Made by a program: the position numbers and the translations under genes. Shown piece after piece: positions 1 to 14,933 of a stretch of 64,000 nt of DNA. The notes beneath the pieces were generated by a model. The model was not told the origin of the DNA. It searched no databases and saw only the letters and a list, made by a program, of their open reading frames with translations. The stretch's first letter is position 1. Each line of letters starts with the position of its first letter. The stretch covers positions 5,920,893 through 5,984,892 of the forward strand of contig CP141149.1 in the NCBI GenBank assembly GCA_035235625.1. The letters are read 5' to 3'. The stretch comes from Saururus chinensis. Lineage: Eukaryota > Streptophyta > Magnoliopsida > Piperales > Saururaceae.

Positions 1-3000
1 TTAAAGAGTCCTCCTAGTCATTTGTAATGATCGTATTGACAAATGAAATGGACAAAGTGATACAACAATTTAACCATTTTTCTTTAATTTATATGATTTC
101 ATTTCCTTAACTAGATTTAGAACAAAATATGAAAGTCTGTCATTATTATGTATTTAATTATTTTAAATAAATACATACCTATTTCTAAATTTGTAAGAAA
201 GAATCAAACACATTAAATGACAAACCAATCCGACCACTTTTAGTCATGTTATATCCTTTTAATCTATTAAAACTAAAGTTCATTAAGAAAGTTCTCATAT
301 CGTTATATTGTTTTGAGTTTAAAGAAATGTTCTATTCGTTTGTGACGTTTGTAATGATAAATCAAACATACAAAGTGATAGCACAATTTGATCATTTTTC
401 CTTAATTTATATGATTTCATCCACTTAACTAGATTTAGAACAAATTACCAAAGTTGGTCATGAATGTGTATTTTAAGTATTTTAAATAAATAGATACTTA
501 TTTGCGAAGTTCATAATAATGAATCAAACACACTAAATAATGCACAATTATATTGTTTAAATTTTAAGGAGACCTCCTATTTATTGTTACATTCATACTG
601 ACAAATCAAAAGGACAAAGTGATTCCACAATTTGAACATTTTTCCTTAACATATATGATTTCATTCGCTTAATTAGATTTAAAACAAAGCACAAAAGATC
701 GTCACGGATATATATATTTATTTATTATATATAAATGCATATTCATTTACTAAGTTCAAAAAAATGAATCAATCGTACTAAATGACAATCTAACCGGAGC
801 ACTTTGTCTCATGTTTTATCTTTTTAATCGATCAAAACCGAAGTTTATTAAGAATGTGCTCAAATTATTATATCATCTAAAGTTTAAATAGACCTCTATT
901 TCATTTGTTATATTCGTAATGACAAATCAAATAGACAAAGTCATATCACAATTTTACCATTCTTCCTTAACTTATATGATTTTATTCATTTAACTAGATT
1001 TAGAACAATGCGTCGAAGCTCATCTCAAATATGCATTTAATTTATTTAAATAAATACGTACTCATTTGTTAAGTTCATGAGTATGAATCAAATGCACTAA
1101 ACAACGAACCAATCATACCACTTTTAGTCAAGTATATCCTCTTAATTGATTAAATTCAATGTTTGTTAAGAATGTGCTCAGATTGTTATATCGCTTAAAG
1201 TTGAAAGAGACATCCTATCCATTTGTTATGTTAGTAATGATGAATCAAATAAACAAAGTGATAGCACAATTTGAATATTCTTCCTCAACTTAGAGGATTT
1301 AATTCGCTTTACTAAATTTAGAACAGAGTGTCGAAGCTCATCACAAATGTGAATTTAATTGTTTTAAATAAATATGTACTCATTTGCTAAGTTCGTAAGA
1401 ATTTATCAAATGTACCAAATGATGAACCAATTGGACCACTTTTGGTAAAGTTATATCTTTTTAATCGATTAAGACCAATGCTCGTTAAGAAAGGGCATAG
1501 GCTGTTATAACGTTTAAAGATTAAAGAGACCGCCTATTCATTTATTACATTCAAAATAACATATCAAATGGACAAACTAATAGCACAATTTGTCAATTCT
1601 TCGTTAACTTTTATGATTTTATTTGCTTAACTAGATTTAGAACATAGTACCAAAGCTCATCCTAAATGTGTATTTAATTGTTTTAAATAAGTAAGTACTC
1701 ATTTGCTAAGTTCATAAGTAAATATAAATGTTTTACGTTCGTAAAAATGAATTAAATGCACTAAATGAAAAACTAATTGCACCACTTTTGGTGAAGTTAT
1801 ATCCATTTGATCAATTAAAATCGAAGTTTCTTAAGAAAATGTACAATTCGTTATATCATTTATAGATTAAAGAGACCTCTCATTCATTTGTTACATTCAT
1901 AATAACAAATAAAATGGACAAATGATACCACAATTTGACCGTTCTTCCTTATATAATTTCATTCGCTTAACTAGATTTTGAACAAAGCACAAAAACTCAT
2001 CGCTAATGTGCATTTAATTATGGTAATTAAATTTATACTCTTTTGCTAAGTTCATAAGAATGAATCCAACATACTAAACGATGGACCAACTAGACCACTT
2101 TTGGTTGAGCTATATCATTTTAAACAACGGACAAATCATTATATCGTTTAAAGGTTTAAGAGGTCTCCCATTCATTTGTTACATTCGTAACAATGAATTA
2201 AATAGACAAATTGATACCACAATTTGGTTGTTCTTCCTTAACTTATATAACTTCATTCGCTTAACTAGATTTATAACAAAGAACCAAAGTTCCTCAAGAA
2301 TGTATATTTAATGTTTTTAAATAAATACATACTCATTCGCGAAGTTCATATGTATTGATCGAATGTACTAAATGACGAACCAGATGTACCTTTGGTCAAG
2401 TTATATCTTTTTAAGTGATTAAAATCGAAGTTCGTTAAGAATGTGCATAAATCGTTATATCATTTAAAGGATAAAGAGACCTCACATTAATTTGTTACAT
2501 TCATAATAATGAATCAAATGGACAAAGTGATACTACAATTTTATCATTCTTCCTTAACTTATATGATTTTATTAGTATATTTAATTAAGAACAAAGTACC
2601 AAGGCTCGCCATGAATGTGCAATTCATTGCTTCAAAAAAATATGTACTCATTTGCTATGTTAGTCGGAATAAATCAAACGCACTAAACAATGAACCAATA
2701 GGACAACTTTTAGTCAAGTTATATCCTTTTAAACAATTAAAACTAAAGTTCATAAAGAATGTATACAAATTGTTATATAATTTATAGATTAAAAGACCTC
2801 TCATTTATTTATTACGTTCGTAGTAACGAATCAAATGGACAAAGTGACACCAGAATTTGGTTGTTCTTCCTTAACTTATATAACTTTATTCTCTTAACTA
2901 GATTTAGAACAAAACACTAAAGCTCATCATGAATGTGCATTTATTTTTTTAAAGAAATGCGTACTCATTCAATAAGTTCATAACCATAAATGAAACAAAC

Positions 3001-5732
3001 TAAACGACGAGTCAATCAAAACTCTTTGGTTAAGTATTATACTTTTCAATGATTAAAACTGAAGTTTGCTAAGAATATGTTCCAATCATTATAAAAAAAC
3101 ATTATATTCATTTGTTACATTCATAATAAGGAATCAAATGGACAAATTTATACAAAAAATTGACCATTCTGCCTTAATTTATATCATTTCATTCGTTTAA
3201 TAAGATTTAGAATAAAGTATCAAAGCTCATCACGAATGCATATTTTGTTGTTTTAAAAATATATGTACACATTTTTAAGTTTGTAAGAATGAACCAATAG
3301 GACCACTCTTGGTTAAGTTATATCTTTTTAAATGGTTAAAACCGAAGTTCAATAAGAATGTTCACAAATCATTATAGCATTTAATGTTTTAAAAAATCCT
3401 CCCATTTATTTGTTATGATCATAATGACGAATCAAATGGGCAATGTGATATCACAATTTGACCGTTCATCCTTATTTGATTTCATCCACATATCTAAATT
3501 TAGAACAAAGTAATAAAGCTCATCACGAATGTGTATTTTATTATTTAAAAAAAATATGTACTCATTTGCCAAGTTAGTAAAAATAAATCAAACGTACTAA
3601 ATGATGAACCAATTGGACCACTTTTGGTCAAATTATATCTTTTTAAACAATTAGTTCTTCAAGAATATGCACAAATTATTATATCGTATAAAGGCCAAAA
3701 GACCCCCCATTCATTTATTATAGTTGTAATAACAAATCAAATGTACAAAGTAATACCACAATTGACTGTTCTCTTGCTTAAATGATTTCATTTGCTTAAC
3801 TAGATTTAGAACAATGTGCCAAATCTTGCCACTAGTGTGTATTTAATTATTTTATTAAAATGCATAATCATTTGCTAGGTTCATATGAATGAATAAAATG
3901 AACTAAGTGATGAACCAATTGGACCACTTTTGGTCAAGCTATATCATTTTAAACAATGAAGACCAAAGCTCGTTAAGAATGTGCACAGATAGTTATATTG
4001 TTTAAAGATGAAGAGGCTTCTCATTCATTTGTTAAGTTTGTAATAACGATTCAAAATTGATACCACAATTGGACCATTCTTCCTTAACTCATATAATTTT
4101 ATTCGCTTAACTAGATTTAGAACAAAGCACGAAAGCTCCTTATGAATGTGCATTAAATTATTTTAAATAAATATAAACTCATTTAATAAGTTCGTAAGAA
4201 TAAATGAAACGAACTAAACGACGAGTCAGTTGAACCACTTTGGTCAAGTTTATACTTTTAAATGATTAAAACCCAAGTTCATTAAAAATATGTACAATTC
4301 GTTATATCGTTTAAAGGTTAAAGAGACATCACATTTATAATAAGGAATCAAATAGACAATTTTTTACAAAAATTTGACCATTCTTCCTTAACTTATATCA
4401 TTTCATTCACCTAACAAAATTTAAAACAAAGTATCAAAGCTCATCATGAATGCGTATTTTATTGTTATAAAAAAATACGTACACATTAGCTAAGTTTGTT
4501 ATAATGAACCAATAGGACCACTCTTGGTTAAGTTATATCATTTTAAATTATTAAAACCGAAGCTCAATAGGAATGTTCACAAATTATTATATCGTTTAAT
4601 ATTTAAAAAATTTTCCCATTTATTTGTTACGATCGTTATGACAAATTAAATGGGCAAAGTGATACCATAATTTGACCATTCATCCTTAACGTATTTGATT
4701 CCATTCACATATCCGAATTTAGAACAATGTACCAAAGCTTGTCACATATGTGTATTTAATTATTTTAAAAAAATATGTACCCATTTGCTAAGTTAGTAAA
4801 AATAAATCAAAAGTACTAAATGACAAACCAATTGGACTACTTTTGGCCAAATTATTTCTTTTTAAACGATTAGTTCGTTAAAAATATGCACAAATCATTA
4901 TATCATACAAAGGCTGAAAAGACCTCTCATTCATTTATTACGTTCGTACTAATGAATCAAATGGACAAAGTGATCTCACAATTCGATTATTTTTTCGTAA
5001 CTTAAATGATTTTATTTGTTTAACTAGATTTTAGAACAATGTATCAAAGCTCATCTCTAATGTGTATTTAATTACTTTATTAAAATATGTACTCATTTGC
5101 TAATTTCATAAGAATGAATCAAATACACTAAACGACGAACTAATTGGGCTACTTTTGGTCGAGCTATATCATTTCAAATGATTAAAACTGAAGTTCATTA
5201 AGAATGTGTACAAATTGTTATATCATTTAAAGGTTAAATAGGTCTTTCATTCATTTGTTACGTTCGTAATAGCGAATCAAATGAACAAATTGATACCACA
5301 ATTAGACCATTCTTCTTTAACTTCTATTACTTCGTTCGCTTAACTAAATTAATAACAAAACACCAATGCTCGTCAGCAATGTGTATTTAATTATCTTAAA
5401 TAAATATGTACTCATTTTTTAAGTTCATAAAAATTAATCAAATGCATTAAATAACAAACCAGTCAGACCACTTTTCTCAAGTTATATCCTTTTAAACAAT
5501 TAAAATCGAAGTTCGTTAAGAATGTGCACAAATCATTATTATCATTTAAAGGATAAAAAGACATTTCATTCTTCTGTTACATTCATAATAACAAATCAAG
5601 TGGACAAAAAGATACCACAATTTGACCATTTTTCCTTGACTTATATGATTTTTTTTGCTTAACTAGATTTACAAAAGTACTAAAGCACTTCATGAATGTG
5701 TATTTAATTGTTTAAAAAAATGTACTTAGTTG
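1..5732. repeat. AT-rich satellite array, monomer about 319 bp (left block)
   Basis: The whole block is built from one diverged unit. A recurring anchor, CTAGATTTAGAAC, is seen near 111, 429, 994, 1312, 1631, 1971, 2265 and 2898, with modal spacing 318-321 bp; an occasional unit is shortened (about 244 bp between 429 and 673). Between anchors the same landmarks return in fixed order: a TTTAATTATTTTAAATAAAT stretch, ACTCATTTGCTAAGTT, AATGAATCAAA, GACCACTTTTGGTCAAGTTA, a GAGACCTC block, and ACAAAGTGATACCACAATTT. Monomers differ at many positions and carry indels, so the array is old or poorly homogenised. No conserved reading frame exists; short open frames here are chance products. Heterochromatic or pericentromeric satellite is the likeliest identity, but chromosomal location is inference. 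Confidence 0.9.
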
Positions 5733-5737
5733 TTAAG

Positions 5738-6932
5738 TGTGTTACGTCCAAACTAAGACTATGAAGGAGTCTAGTTCAGATTTCTTTTTTTTACTTGTTA
5801 ACTATAGTAAACAAGGTCGATCCACAGGGAAAGCCTTGTGTGACACAGAAAACTATTATGAAGAGAATCAAATAGAGAAGAAAAGTGAAATAGATAATAA
5901 GAGACAATTCAAAGAGAAAGTGCTAAGGCATCAAAAATCCACTTGTAATAAATCTCTAATGTATACTTCATTCAAATGATAACTCAATTAAGATCAAATG
6001 AAAATTTGTCTCAATCGGAAAATGTATCTTTTAAAGAACTTTGAAATAGAACAATAGTAATTGATTGTTTACTACGTGAAAGTATTAAGTGTATAATCAC
6101 AGGGAATTATAAGCATTCAGCGTGCCTTTCGTCAACGCTGAATCAAATAATTATATAGATTATAAACTCCTTAAATATGAAATATTAATTTAAAATGATA
6201 AAGAACTTACTTGAATCAAAGTATCCATTAAACATCAAGTACAAGCTTCATTCCTAGCCTTAGCTTGAGAGCTTTAGAATGCCATTACAATGAAACTAAA
6301 AAACAAAATTGCAAAATGAGAGAAGAAAATAGGAGAAGAGAGCTCCAAAGAGGAGAGAATTCCCCATTTATCACGTCCACCCCTCTATTTATAGGAAAAG
6401 AAAGGGTTGTTTCAAAGGGGAAAATCAAATCATATCTCTAGATTTCATCCTGATTGATTGACTGATTCGACCCCTATATCTTCGAAATTTGGAAATTCTT
6501 CCTGAAATAACACTTGTAGCCATGGAAGTCTTCTTTCCATTGCTACTAGAATCGTATCAATCCGAATTATACATAAAAAGATATGATCGAAATACTAAGG
6601 CTGTGTCAATCTATCCGAATCAACTTCTTTCACAATTTAGTTCTATTCATACAAATCTCAAATCAAATGGGTCCACAAGGTTGTGTTCGACCATTCCATG
6701 CATGTTAGACCATTATGAGCCCATTCTTGACTTTTAAATAGCTTTGGGTAGTTGGGCTTAACTTCCTCTTCCAGTTGTATCTTATTGAAGCCTGTTTAGA
6801 CATGTAAACTCAATTAAGGTCCAACTAACTTATTTAAAACATAAATAGCCCAAATCAATAATAAATTAACACAAAATAGGATTGTAAATAGAAATTTAAA
6901 AATATTTTATTAAACATTATTTCAGTGCATCA
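5738..6932 (+). mobile_element. Solo LTR (1195 bp) with TTAAG target-site duplication
   Basis: The satellite is interrupted by 1195 bp that begin TGTGTTACG and end GTGCATCA, so the ends are TG and CA as in LTR retrotransposons. The flanking 5 bp are TTAAG on both sides (5733-5737 and 6933-6937), and removing the insert rejoins the satellite motif. A TATA-like CTATTTATAGG near 6390-6400 suggests plus-strand transcription. GGTCGATCCACAGGGA occurs 77 bp from the start (5815-5830). No gag or pol motif is present, and nothing looks like a primer-binding site, so a solo LTR left by recombination fits best. The family is not recognised. Reading frames at 5737-5979 and 6489-6737 show no known domain and are not called as genes. 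Confidence 0.75.
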
Positions 6933-6937
6933 TTAAG

Positions 6938-9900
6938 TTAGTAAGAATCAGTTGAATGTACTAAATGACGAACAAATTGGATGACTTTTGGTCAATTTAT
7001 ATCTTTTTAAACAATTAAAACCAAAGTTCGTTAAGAATGTGTACAAATTCTTATATCGTTTAAAAGTTAAATAGTCCTCCCATTCAATTGTTATATTCAA
7101 AATTATGAATCAAATAAACAAAGCTATAGCCTGATTTGGGCGCTATTCTTTAACTTATATGATTTCATTCACTTAACGAGATTTAGAACAAAGCACCAAA
7201 GCTCGTCATGATGTGTATTTAATTATTTAAAATAAATACATACTCATTTACTAAGTTCATAAGAATCAATTCAAACGTACTAAGCGACATAACAATCGGA
7301 CCACTTTTAGTCAAGTGATATCCATTTAAACGATTAAACAAAAGTTTGTTAAAAATGAGCATAAATTGTCATATTATTTAAAGTTTAAAGAGACCTCCTA
7401 TTTATTTATTATGAAAAATCAAATGGACAAAGTGATAGCACGATTTGATCATTCTTCCTTAACTTATATGATTTCATTCGCTTAACTAGATTTAGAACAA
7501 AGCACCAAAGCTCATCACGAATGTGTATCTAATTATTTTTAGTATATACATATTCATTTGCTAATTTCATAAAAATAAATAAAATGCACTAAATGACGAA
7601 CCAATAAGACCACTTTTGGTCAAGTTATATCCTTTTAATTGATGAATACTGAAGTTTGTTAACAATGTGCACAAATCATCATATGGTTTCAACTTTCAAG
7701 AAACCTCTTATTTATTTATTATGTTCATAATAACAAATTAAATGGATAAAGTGATACCACAAATTGATCATTCTTGCTTAACTTATATAATTTCATTCGT
7801 TTAACTAGATTTAGAACAAAGTACCAAAACTCGTCATTAGTGTGTATTTAATTTTATTAAATAAATACATACTCATTTACTAAGTTTGTAAGAATGAATC
7901 AAACATACTAGACGATGAACCAATCAGACAACTTTTTGATAAGTTATATCCTTTTAATCAATTAAAACTGAAGTTTCTTAAAAATGTTCTCAAATCATTA
8001 TATCATTTGATGTTTAAAGAGACCTTATATTCATTTCATACATTCATAATGACGAATCAATTTGGCAAAGTGATTGCATGATTTGACTGTTCTTCCTTAA
8101 CTTATATGATATCATTCGCTTAACTAGATTTAAATCAAAGTACCAAAGCTCCTCACGATTGTGTATTTCTTTATTTTAAATAAATGCAAATGCATTTGCT
8201 AAGTTTATAAGAATGAATCACATGCACTAAACGTTGGACCAATCAGACCACTCTTTATTGAGTTATATCCTTTTAAACGATTAAACAAAAGTTCATTAAG
8301 AAATTGCACAAATCCTTATATCATTTAAAGGTTAAAGAGTCCTCACATTCATTTGTTATGTATGTAATAACAAATCAAATGGAAAAAGTGATAACAAATT
8401 TGACCATTCTTCCTTAACATATATGATTTCATTTGCTTAAATAGATTTAGATCAAAGTACTAAAACTTGTCATGAATGTGTATTTAATTATTTTAAAAAA
8501 TACATATTCATTTGCTAAGTTAGTAAAATTAAATCAAACACACCAAATGATTAAGCAATCTGACTACTTTTCATCGTGTATATCCTTTTAAACAATTAAT
8601 ACTAATGTACGTTAAGAATGTTCAAATAAACAAATCTATAGCATGATTTGACCGTTATTCCTTAACTTACATGATTTTATTTGCTTAATAAAAATTAGAA
8701 CAAAGCACCAAATCTCATCACAAATGTGTATTTAATTATTTTAAATAAATACTTTCTCATTTACTAAGTTTGTAAGAATGAATTAAACGCACTAAGTGAC
8801 ATACCAATCGGACCACCTTTGGTCAAGTTATATCCATTTAAACGATTAAAACTCAAGTTTGTTAAGGATACGCACACATTGTTATATTGTTTCAAGTTTG
8901 AAGAGACCCCCATTCATTTATTATGTTCGTAAGGAATAATCAAATGCACAAAGTGATAGCACGATTTGACCATTCTTCCTTCACCTATATGAATTCATTC
9001 GCTTAACTAGATTTAGAACAAAGCACCAAAGCTTGTCCCGAATGTATCTAATTATTTTAAGTAAATATGTACTCATTAGCTAAGTTCGTAAAAATAAATT
9101 AAACGCACTAAATGACGAACCAATTAGACCACTTTTGGTCAAGTTCTATCCATTCAATCGATGAATACCGAAGTTTGTTAAGAAAGAGCATAAATCATTA
9201 TATCATTTAAAGTTTAAAGAGACCTCTCTTTCATTTGTTATGTTCATAATAATAAATCAAATAGACAAAGTAATGCCACAATTTTACCATTCTTCCTTAA
9301 CTTATATGCTTTTATTCGCTTGACTAGATTTAGAACAAAGCACCAAAACTCGTCTCTAATGTGAATTTATTCTTTTTAATTAAATATGTAGTCATTTGCT
9401 TAAGTTTGTAAAAATAAATCAAACGCACTAACCGACAAACCAATCGAACTGCATTTGGTCAAGTTATATCCTTTTAAATAATTAAAACCAAAGTTCATTA
9501 AGAAAGTGTACAAATCCTTATATCATTTAAAGGCTAAAGAGTCCTCCCACTCATTTGTTATGTTCACAATAACGAATCAAATGGACAAAGTGATACCACA
9601 ATTTGACTCTTATTCATTTTCTTATAAGATTTTCTTATAAAATTTAAGGTTAAAAGACCTTAAATTTACTTGTTACTTTCATAATAATGAATTAAATGGA
9701 CAAAGTGATACCACAATTTAACCGTTCTTCCTTAACGTATATAATTTTATTCTCTTAAATAGATTTAGAACAAAGCAATCAGACCACTTTTGGTTAAGCT
9801 ATATCAATCGATCAATAATGAAGTTTAATTAAATGTGTACAAATCATTATATCGTTTAAAGTTTAAAGAGACCTCCAATTTATTTATTTACGTTTGTAAT

Positions 9901-12900
9901 AACGAATCAAATGGACAAAGTGATACCACAATTTGACTGTTATTTCTTAACTTATATAATTTCATTCGGTTAAGTAGATTTAAAATAAAACACCAAAGCT
10001 CATAGCAAATGTTTATTTAATTTTTTTAAATAAATACATGCTTATTTGCAAAGTTTATAAAAATGAATCAAACATACTAAATGATGAACTAATTGAACAA
10101 CTTTTTAACAAGTCATATCCTTTTAATCAATTAAAGCTAAAGTTCATTAACAATGTGCTCAAATTGTCATATCATATAATGTTACAAGAGACATATAATT
10201 CATTTCTTACATTCGTAATGACAAATCAATTTGATTGTGATAGAACGATTTGACTATTCTTCCTTAACTGATATAATTTTATTTACTAAACTAGACTTAT
10301 ATCAAAGCACCAAAGCTCCTCATTAATGTGTATTTATTTATTTTAAATAAACACATACACATTTACTAAGTTCATAAAAAGGAATCAAATACAAAAATTG
10401 AAGGTCCAATCATACCACTTTCGGTCAAGTTATATCCTTTTAATTTATTAAAATCAAAGCTCATTAAGAAAGAGCATAAATTGTTATATCATTTAAAGGT
10501 TAAAGAGACCTTCTATTCATTTGTTACATTCATAATAACAAATCAAATGGACAAAGTAATACCACAATTTGACCGTTCTTCCTTTACTTATATGATTTCA
10601 TTAACTTATCTAGATTTAGAACGAAACACTAAAGCTTATTGCTAATGTGTATTTATTTCTTTTAATTTAAAATATAATCATTTGCTAAGATCATAAGAAT
10701 GAATCAATTCAACTCAATGACAAACTAATTGGACCACTTTTGGTCGAGTTATATCCTTTTAAATAATTAAAATTAAAATTCATTAAGAAAGTGTACAAAT
10801 CCTTATATCATTTTAAGGTAAAGAGACCTCAAATATATTTGTTACTTTCATAATAATGAATTAAATACATAAAGTAATACCATAATTTGATCATTCTTTC
10901 TTAACTTATATAATTTTATTCTTTTAAAAAGATATAGAACAAAGTACCAAAGTTTGTTTCGAATGTGTATTTAATTATTTAAGTAAATATGTACTCATTT
11001 ACTAAGTTTCTATGAATTAATCAAATGCACTAAAGGGCAAACCAATCGGACCATGTTTGGTCAAGTTATATCCTTTTAATAAATGAATACCAAAGTTCGC
11101 AAGGAATGTACATATCATTATACAGTTTTAAGTTTAAAGAGAACTCCCATTTATTTATTTATATTTGTAGTAACAAATCAAATTAACAAAGTGATACCAC
11201 AATTTGGTCGTTCTTCCTCAACTTATACGATTTCATTCTCTTAACTCGATTTCAAACAAAGTACCAAATCTCGTCATGAATGTGTATTTAATTATTTTAA
11301 ATAAATATATACTTATTTTCTAAGTTTGTAAGAATGAATCAAAAACACTAAAATGGCAAACCAATCGGAAAATTTTTTGTCAAGTAATATACTTTTAAAT
11401 GATTAGAATTGAATTTTATTTGTTACAATCGTAATGACAAATCAAATAGATAAAGTGATAGCAAAATTTTACTATTCTTCCTCAACTAATATGATTTTAT
11501 TCACTTAACTTGATTTAGATCAAAACACTAATGTTCATCACAAATGTATTTAATTATTTTAAATAAATACATACACATTTGCTAAGTTTATAAGAATTAA
11601 TCAAATACACTAAACTACAAACAAATCAGACCACTTTTGGTCAAGTTATATCATTTTAATTGATTAAAACAAAAGTTTGTTAAGAAAGAGCACAAAGCAT
11701 TATATCGTTTAATGGTTAATGAAACCTCTCATTCATTTGTTATGTTCATAATAACAAATTAAATGGATAAAGTGATACCACAATTTGACCATTCTTCCTT
11801 AACATATATGATTTCATTCGATTAACAAGATTTAGAACATAACACCAAAGGTTGTTGCTAATGTATATTTATTTATTTTAATTAAATATGTAAATATTTA
11901 CTAATTTTATAATAATAAATCAATTCTACGAAATGACAAACCACTCAGACAACTTTTGGTTGAGTGATATCCTGTAAAATGATTAAAACTTAAGTTCGAT
12001 GAGAAAGTGTACAAATCCCTATATTGTTTAAAGCTTAAAGAGACCTCTCATTTGTTATGTTCTTCATAACGAATTAAATCGACAAAGTGATGCCACAATT
12101 TGACAATTATTCTTTAACTTATAAAATTTTATTCACATAACTAAATTTAAAAGAAAACACCATAACTTGTCACAAATGTATATTTAACTATTTGAAATAA
12201 ATACATACTCATTTTCTATGTTCATAAGAATGAAATAAATGCACTAAATAATTAACTATTTAGAAAAAAATTTGGCAAGTATATACTTTTCATTAATTAA
12301 AACTAAATTTTATTAAGAATGTGCTCAAATCGTTATATCGTTAAAAGTTTAAAAAGACCTCCTATTCATTTGTTTCATTCATAATGATGAATTAAATGGA
12401 TAAAATGATAGCACAATTTTACTAGTCTTCCTTAACTAATATAATTTCATTCGCTTAACTAGATTTCAATCAAAGAATAAAAATTATCACAAATGTATAT
12501 TTTATTATTTTAAATAAATATGTAGACATTTTCTAAGTTCGTAAGAATGAATGAAATGTTGTAAATGATGAACCATTTAGACCACTTTTGGTCAAGTTAT
12601 ATCCTATTATTCGATTAAAATCGAAGGTCGTGAACAAAGTACAGAAATTATTATATCATTTAAAGGTTAAAGTGACCTCTCATTCGTTTGTTATATAATA
12701 ATGAATCAAATGGACAAAGCGATACTACGATTTGATCCATCTTCCTTAACATATATGATTTTATTAGCTTCACTAGATTTTGAACAAAATACTAAACCTC
12801 GTCATGAATATGTAGTTAATTATTTTAATTAAATACGTACTTATTTGTGAAGTTCTTAAGATTGAATCAAACACACTAAATGACAATCTAATCATACCAC

Positions 12901-14655
12901 TTTTAGTCGAGTTATATCTATTTAAACAATTAAAATAGGAATTCAATAAATATGTATACAGAGCAATATATCATTTGCAGGTTGAAGAGACCTCCCATTT
13001 GTTTGTTAGGTTTGTAATAATCAATTAAATGAATGAAGTGACATGACAATTTGCTCATTTTTCCTTAACTTATATAATTTCTCATAAATAGATTTACAAT
13101 AAATTACCAAAGCTCATCACGAATGTGTATTTAATTATTTTAAATAAATATGTACACTTTGTTAAGTTAGTAAGAATCAATCAAATGCAATAAATGACGT
13201 ACCAGTTGGACCACTTTTGTTGAGTTATATCTTTTGGATCAATTAAAACCAAAGTTTGTTAATAATGTGCACAAATTGTTACATCTTTTTAAAGTTTAAA
13301 AAGCCCTCACACTCATTTGTTACATTTGTAATGAACAAATAGACAAATTGATAACCCAATTTGATCATTCTTCCTTAACTTATACTATTTCCTTCATTTA
13401 CCTAAATTTAGAACAAAGTACCAAGCTTGTAACGAATGTCTATTTAATTGTTTTAAATAAATATGGACTCATTTGTTATGTTCATGAGAATGAATGAAAC
13501 ACAATAAACAAACAACCAGTTGGGCTACTTTGATCAAGTTATATCCTTTCAATCAATTAAATCTGAAGTTTATTATGTATTTATTTGACCATTCTTCCTA
13601 AATATGGACTCATTCGTTACGTAAATAAATATGAACTCATTTTTTAAGTTCATAAGAATGAATCCTATTCATTTGTTATGTTGTAATGACAAACCAATTA
13701 GACAAAGTGATATCGTAATTTGACCATTCTTCCTTGAATTATATAATTTCATTCGCTTAACTAAATTTATAAAAATGTACCAAAGTCCGTCACAAGTGTG
13801 CATTTAATTTTTTTTAATAAATCCGTAGTCATTTTCAAAGTTTGTAAGAACGAATCAAATGCATTAAACAATGAACTAATCATACCACTTTTGGTCAAGC
13901 TATATTTTATTAAATGATTAAAATTAAATTTCGCTAAGAAAATACACAAAATATTATATTATTTAATCGTTAAGAGACCTCTCATTCATTTGTTACATTT
14001 GTAATAACTAAATAAATAGACAATGTGATACTACAATTGGACCATTCTTCCTTAATTATTTGATTTCATTCACTTCACTAGATTTAGACCAAAGTACTAA
14101 ATCTCATCATGAATGTAAATTTATTTAATTTAAATAAATACATACTCCTTTGCTAAGTTTTTAAGAATGAATTAAATGAACCAAATGAACAAAATGAACC
14201 ACTTTTAGTCAAGTTATAACCTTTTAAATGATAAAAACCAAAGTTCGTTAAAAATGTTCACAAATCATTATATCATTTAAAGGTTAAAGAGACTTCTTAT
14301 TTATTTGTCACATTCGTAATAATGAATCAAATAGATAAAGTGATACCACAATTTGACCATTTTTTATTAACATAAATGATTTCATTCGCTCAACTAGAGT
14401 CAAAACAAAGTACAAAAGCTCGTTATGAATGTCCATTCATTTGTTTTAAATAAATAGGTACTCATTTGCTACGATAGTAAAAATGAATAATACGCACTAA
14501 ACAACGAACCAATTGGACCAATTTTGGTCAAGTTATATCTTTTTAAATGATTAAAACCAAAGTTTGTGAAGAATGTTGAAAAATTGTTATATCGTTTAAA
14601 GATTAAAGAGACCTCCCATTCATTTGTTAAGTGGGTAATAATGAATTAAATGGAC
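6938..14655. repeat. AT-rich satellite array, monomer about 319 bp (right block)
   Basis: This continues the same satellite after the solo LTR. The anchor TTAACTAGATTTAGAACAAAG and the downstream landmarks recur through the block. Some units are shortened or rearranged, for example 9600-9660 where two units are joined out of register, and 13575-13680 where a partial unit is duplicated. The array stops abruptly at the AATGGAC sequence before 14656, where the LTR remnant of a minus-strand gypsy element begins. I see no gene within it. The small minus-strand frame at 13767-13949 is a chance frame in the monomer. Confidence 0.9.
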
Positions 14656-14902
14656 TGATGTGTCCGAAGTGGCACAATCAGTACCATGGAGTTTCACACA
14701 GGGAAAGGGACAAAAGAAGGAAGAATGGATAGAAGAAATTGAATATCAATTACATAGTGGGCCCGGCTATCCCGTGGTCCACTAGTGTTCCTAACACAGT
14801 TTAATAATTCAATACATACGTAAATGCTAATCAAATACAAATGAAAATAGCCTAATGTACTGAAATAAAGGTAAATGAAGAGTTAGGTGAACATGCACAA
14901 GA
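14656..14902 (-). mobile_element. LTR remnant of the minus-strand chromovirus (3' LTR)
   Basis: Read on the minus strand, this segment follows the GCGGAAGCATGGTGGAG purine-rich tract that also precedes the 3' LTR of the intact element at 28875. It shares with that LTR the GTGGACCA/CACTAGTGGGCCC block near 14757-14785 and the terminal GGCACAATC. It is about 247 bp against 317-320 bp, and its first dinucleotide on the minus strand is TC instead of TG, so it has decayed. The outer edge at 14656 abuts satellite DNA. The partner LTR is missing, so no target-site duplication can be checked. Confidence 0.7.
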
Positions 14903-14933
14903 CTCCACCATGCTTCCGCTATTTGCCTTGTCC

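Noticed and set aside
2081..2787. Frames of 76 and 92 codons in the satellite
   Set aside because: They are chance frames in AT-rich monomers and are not conserved from unit to unit.
1..14655. CRISPR-like array
   Set aside because: Repeats are about 319 bp, contiguous and diverged, without spacers, in a plant genome.
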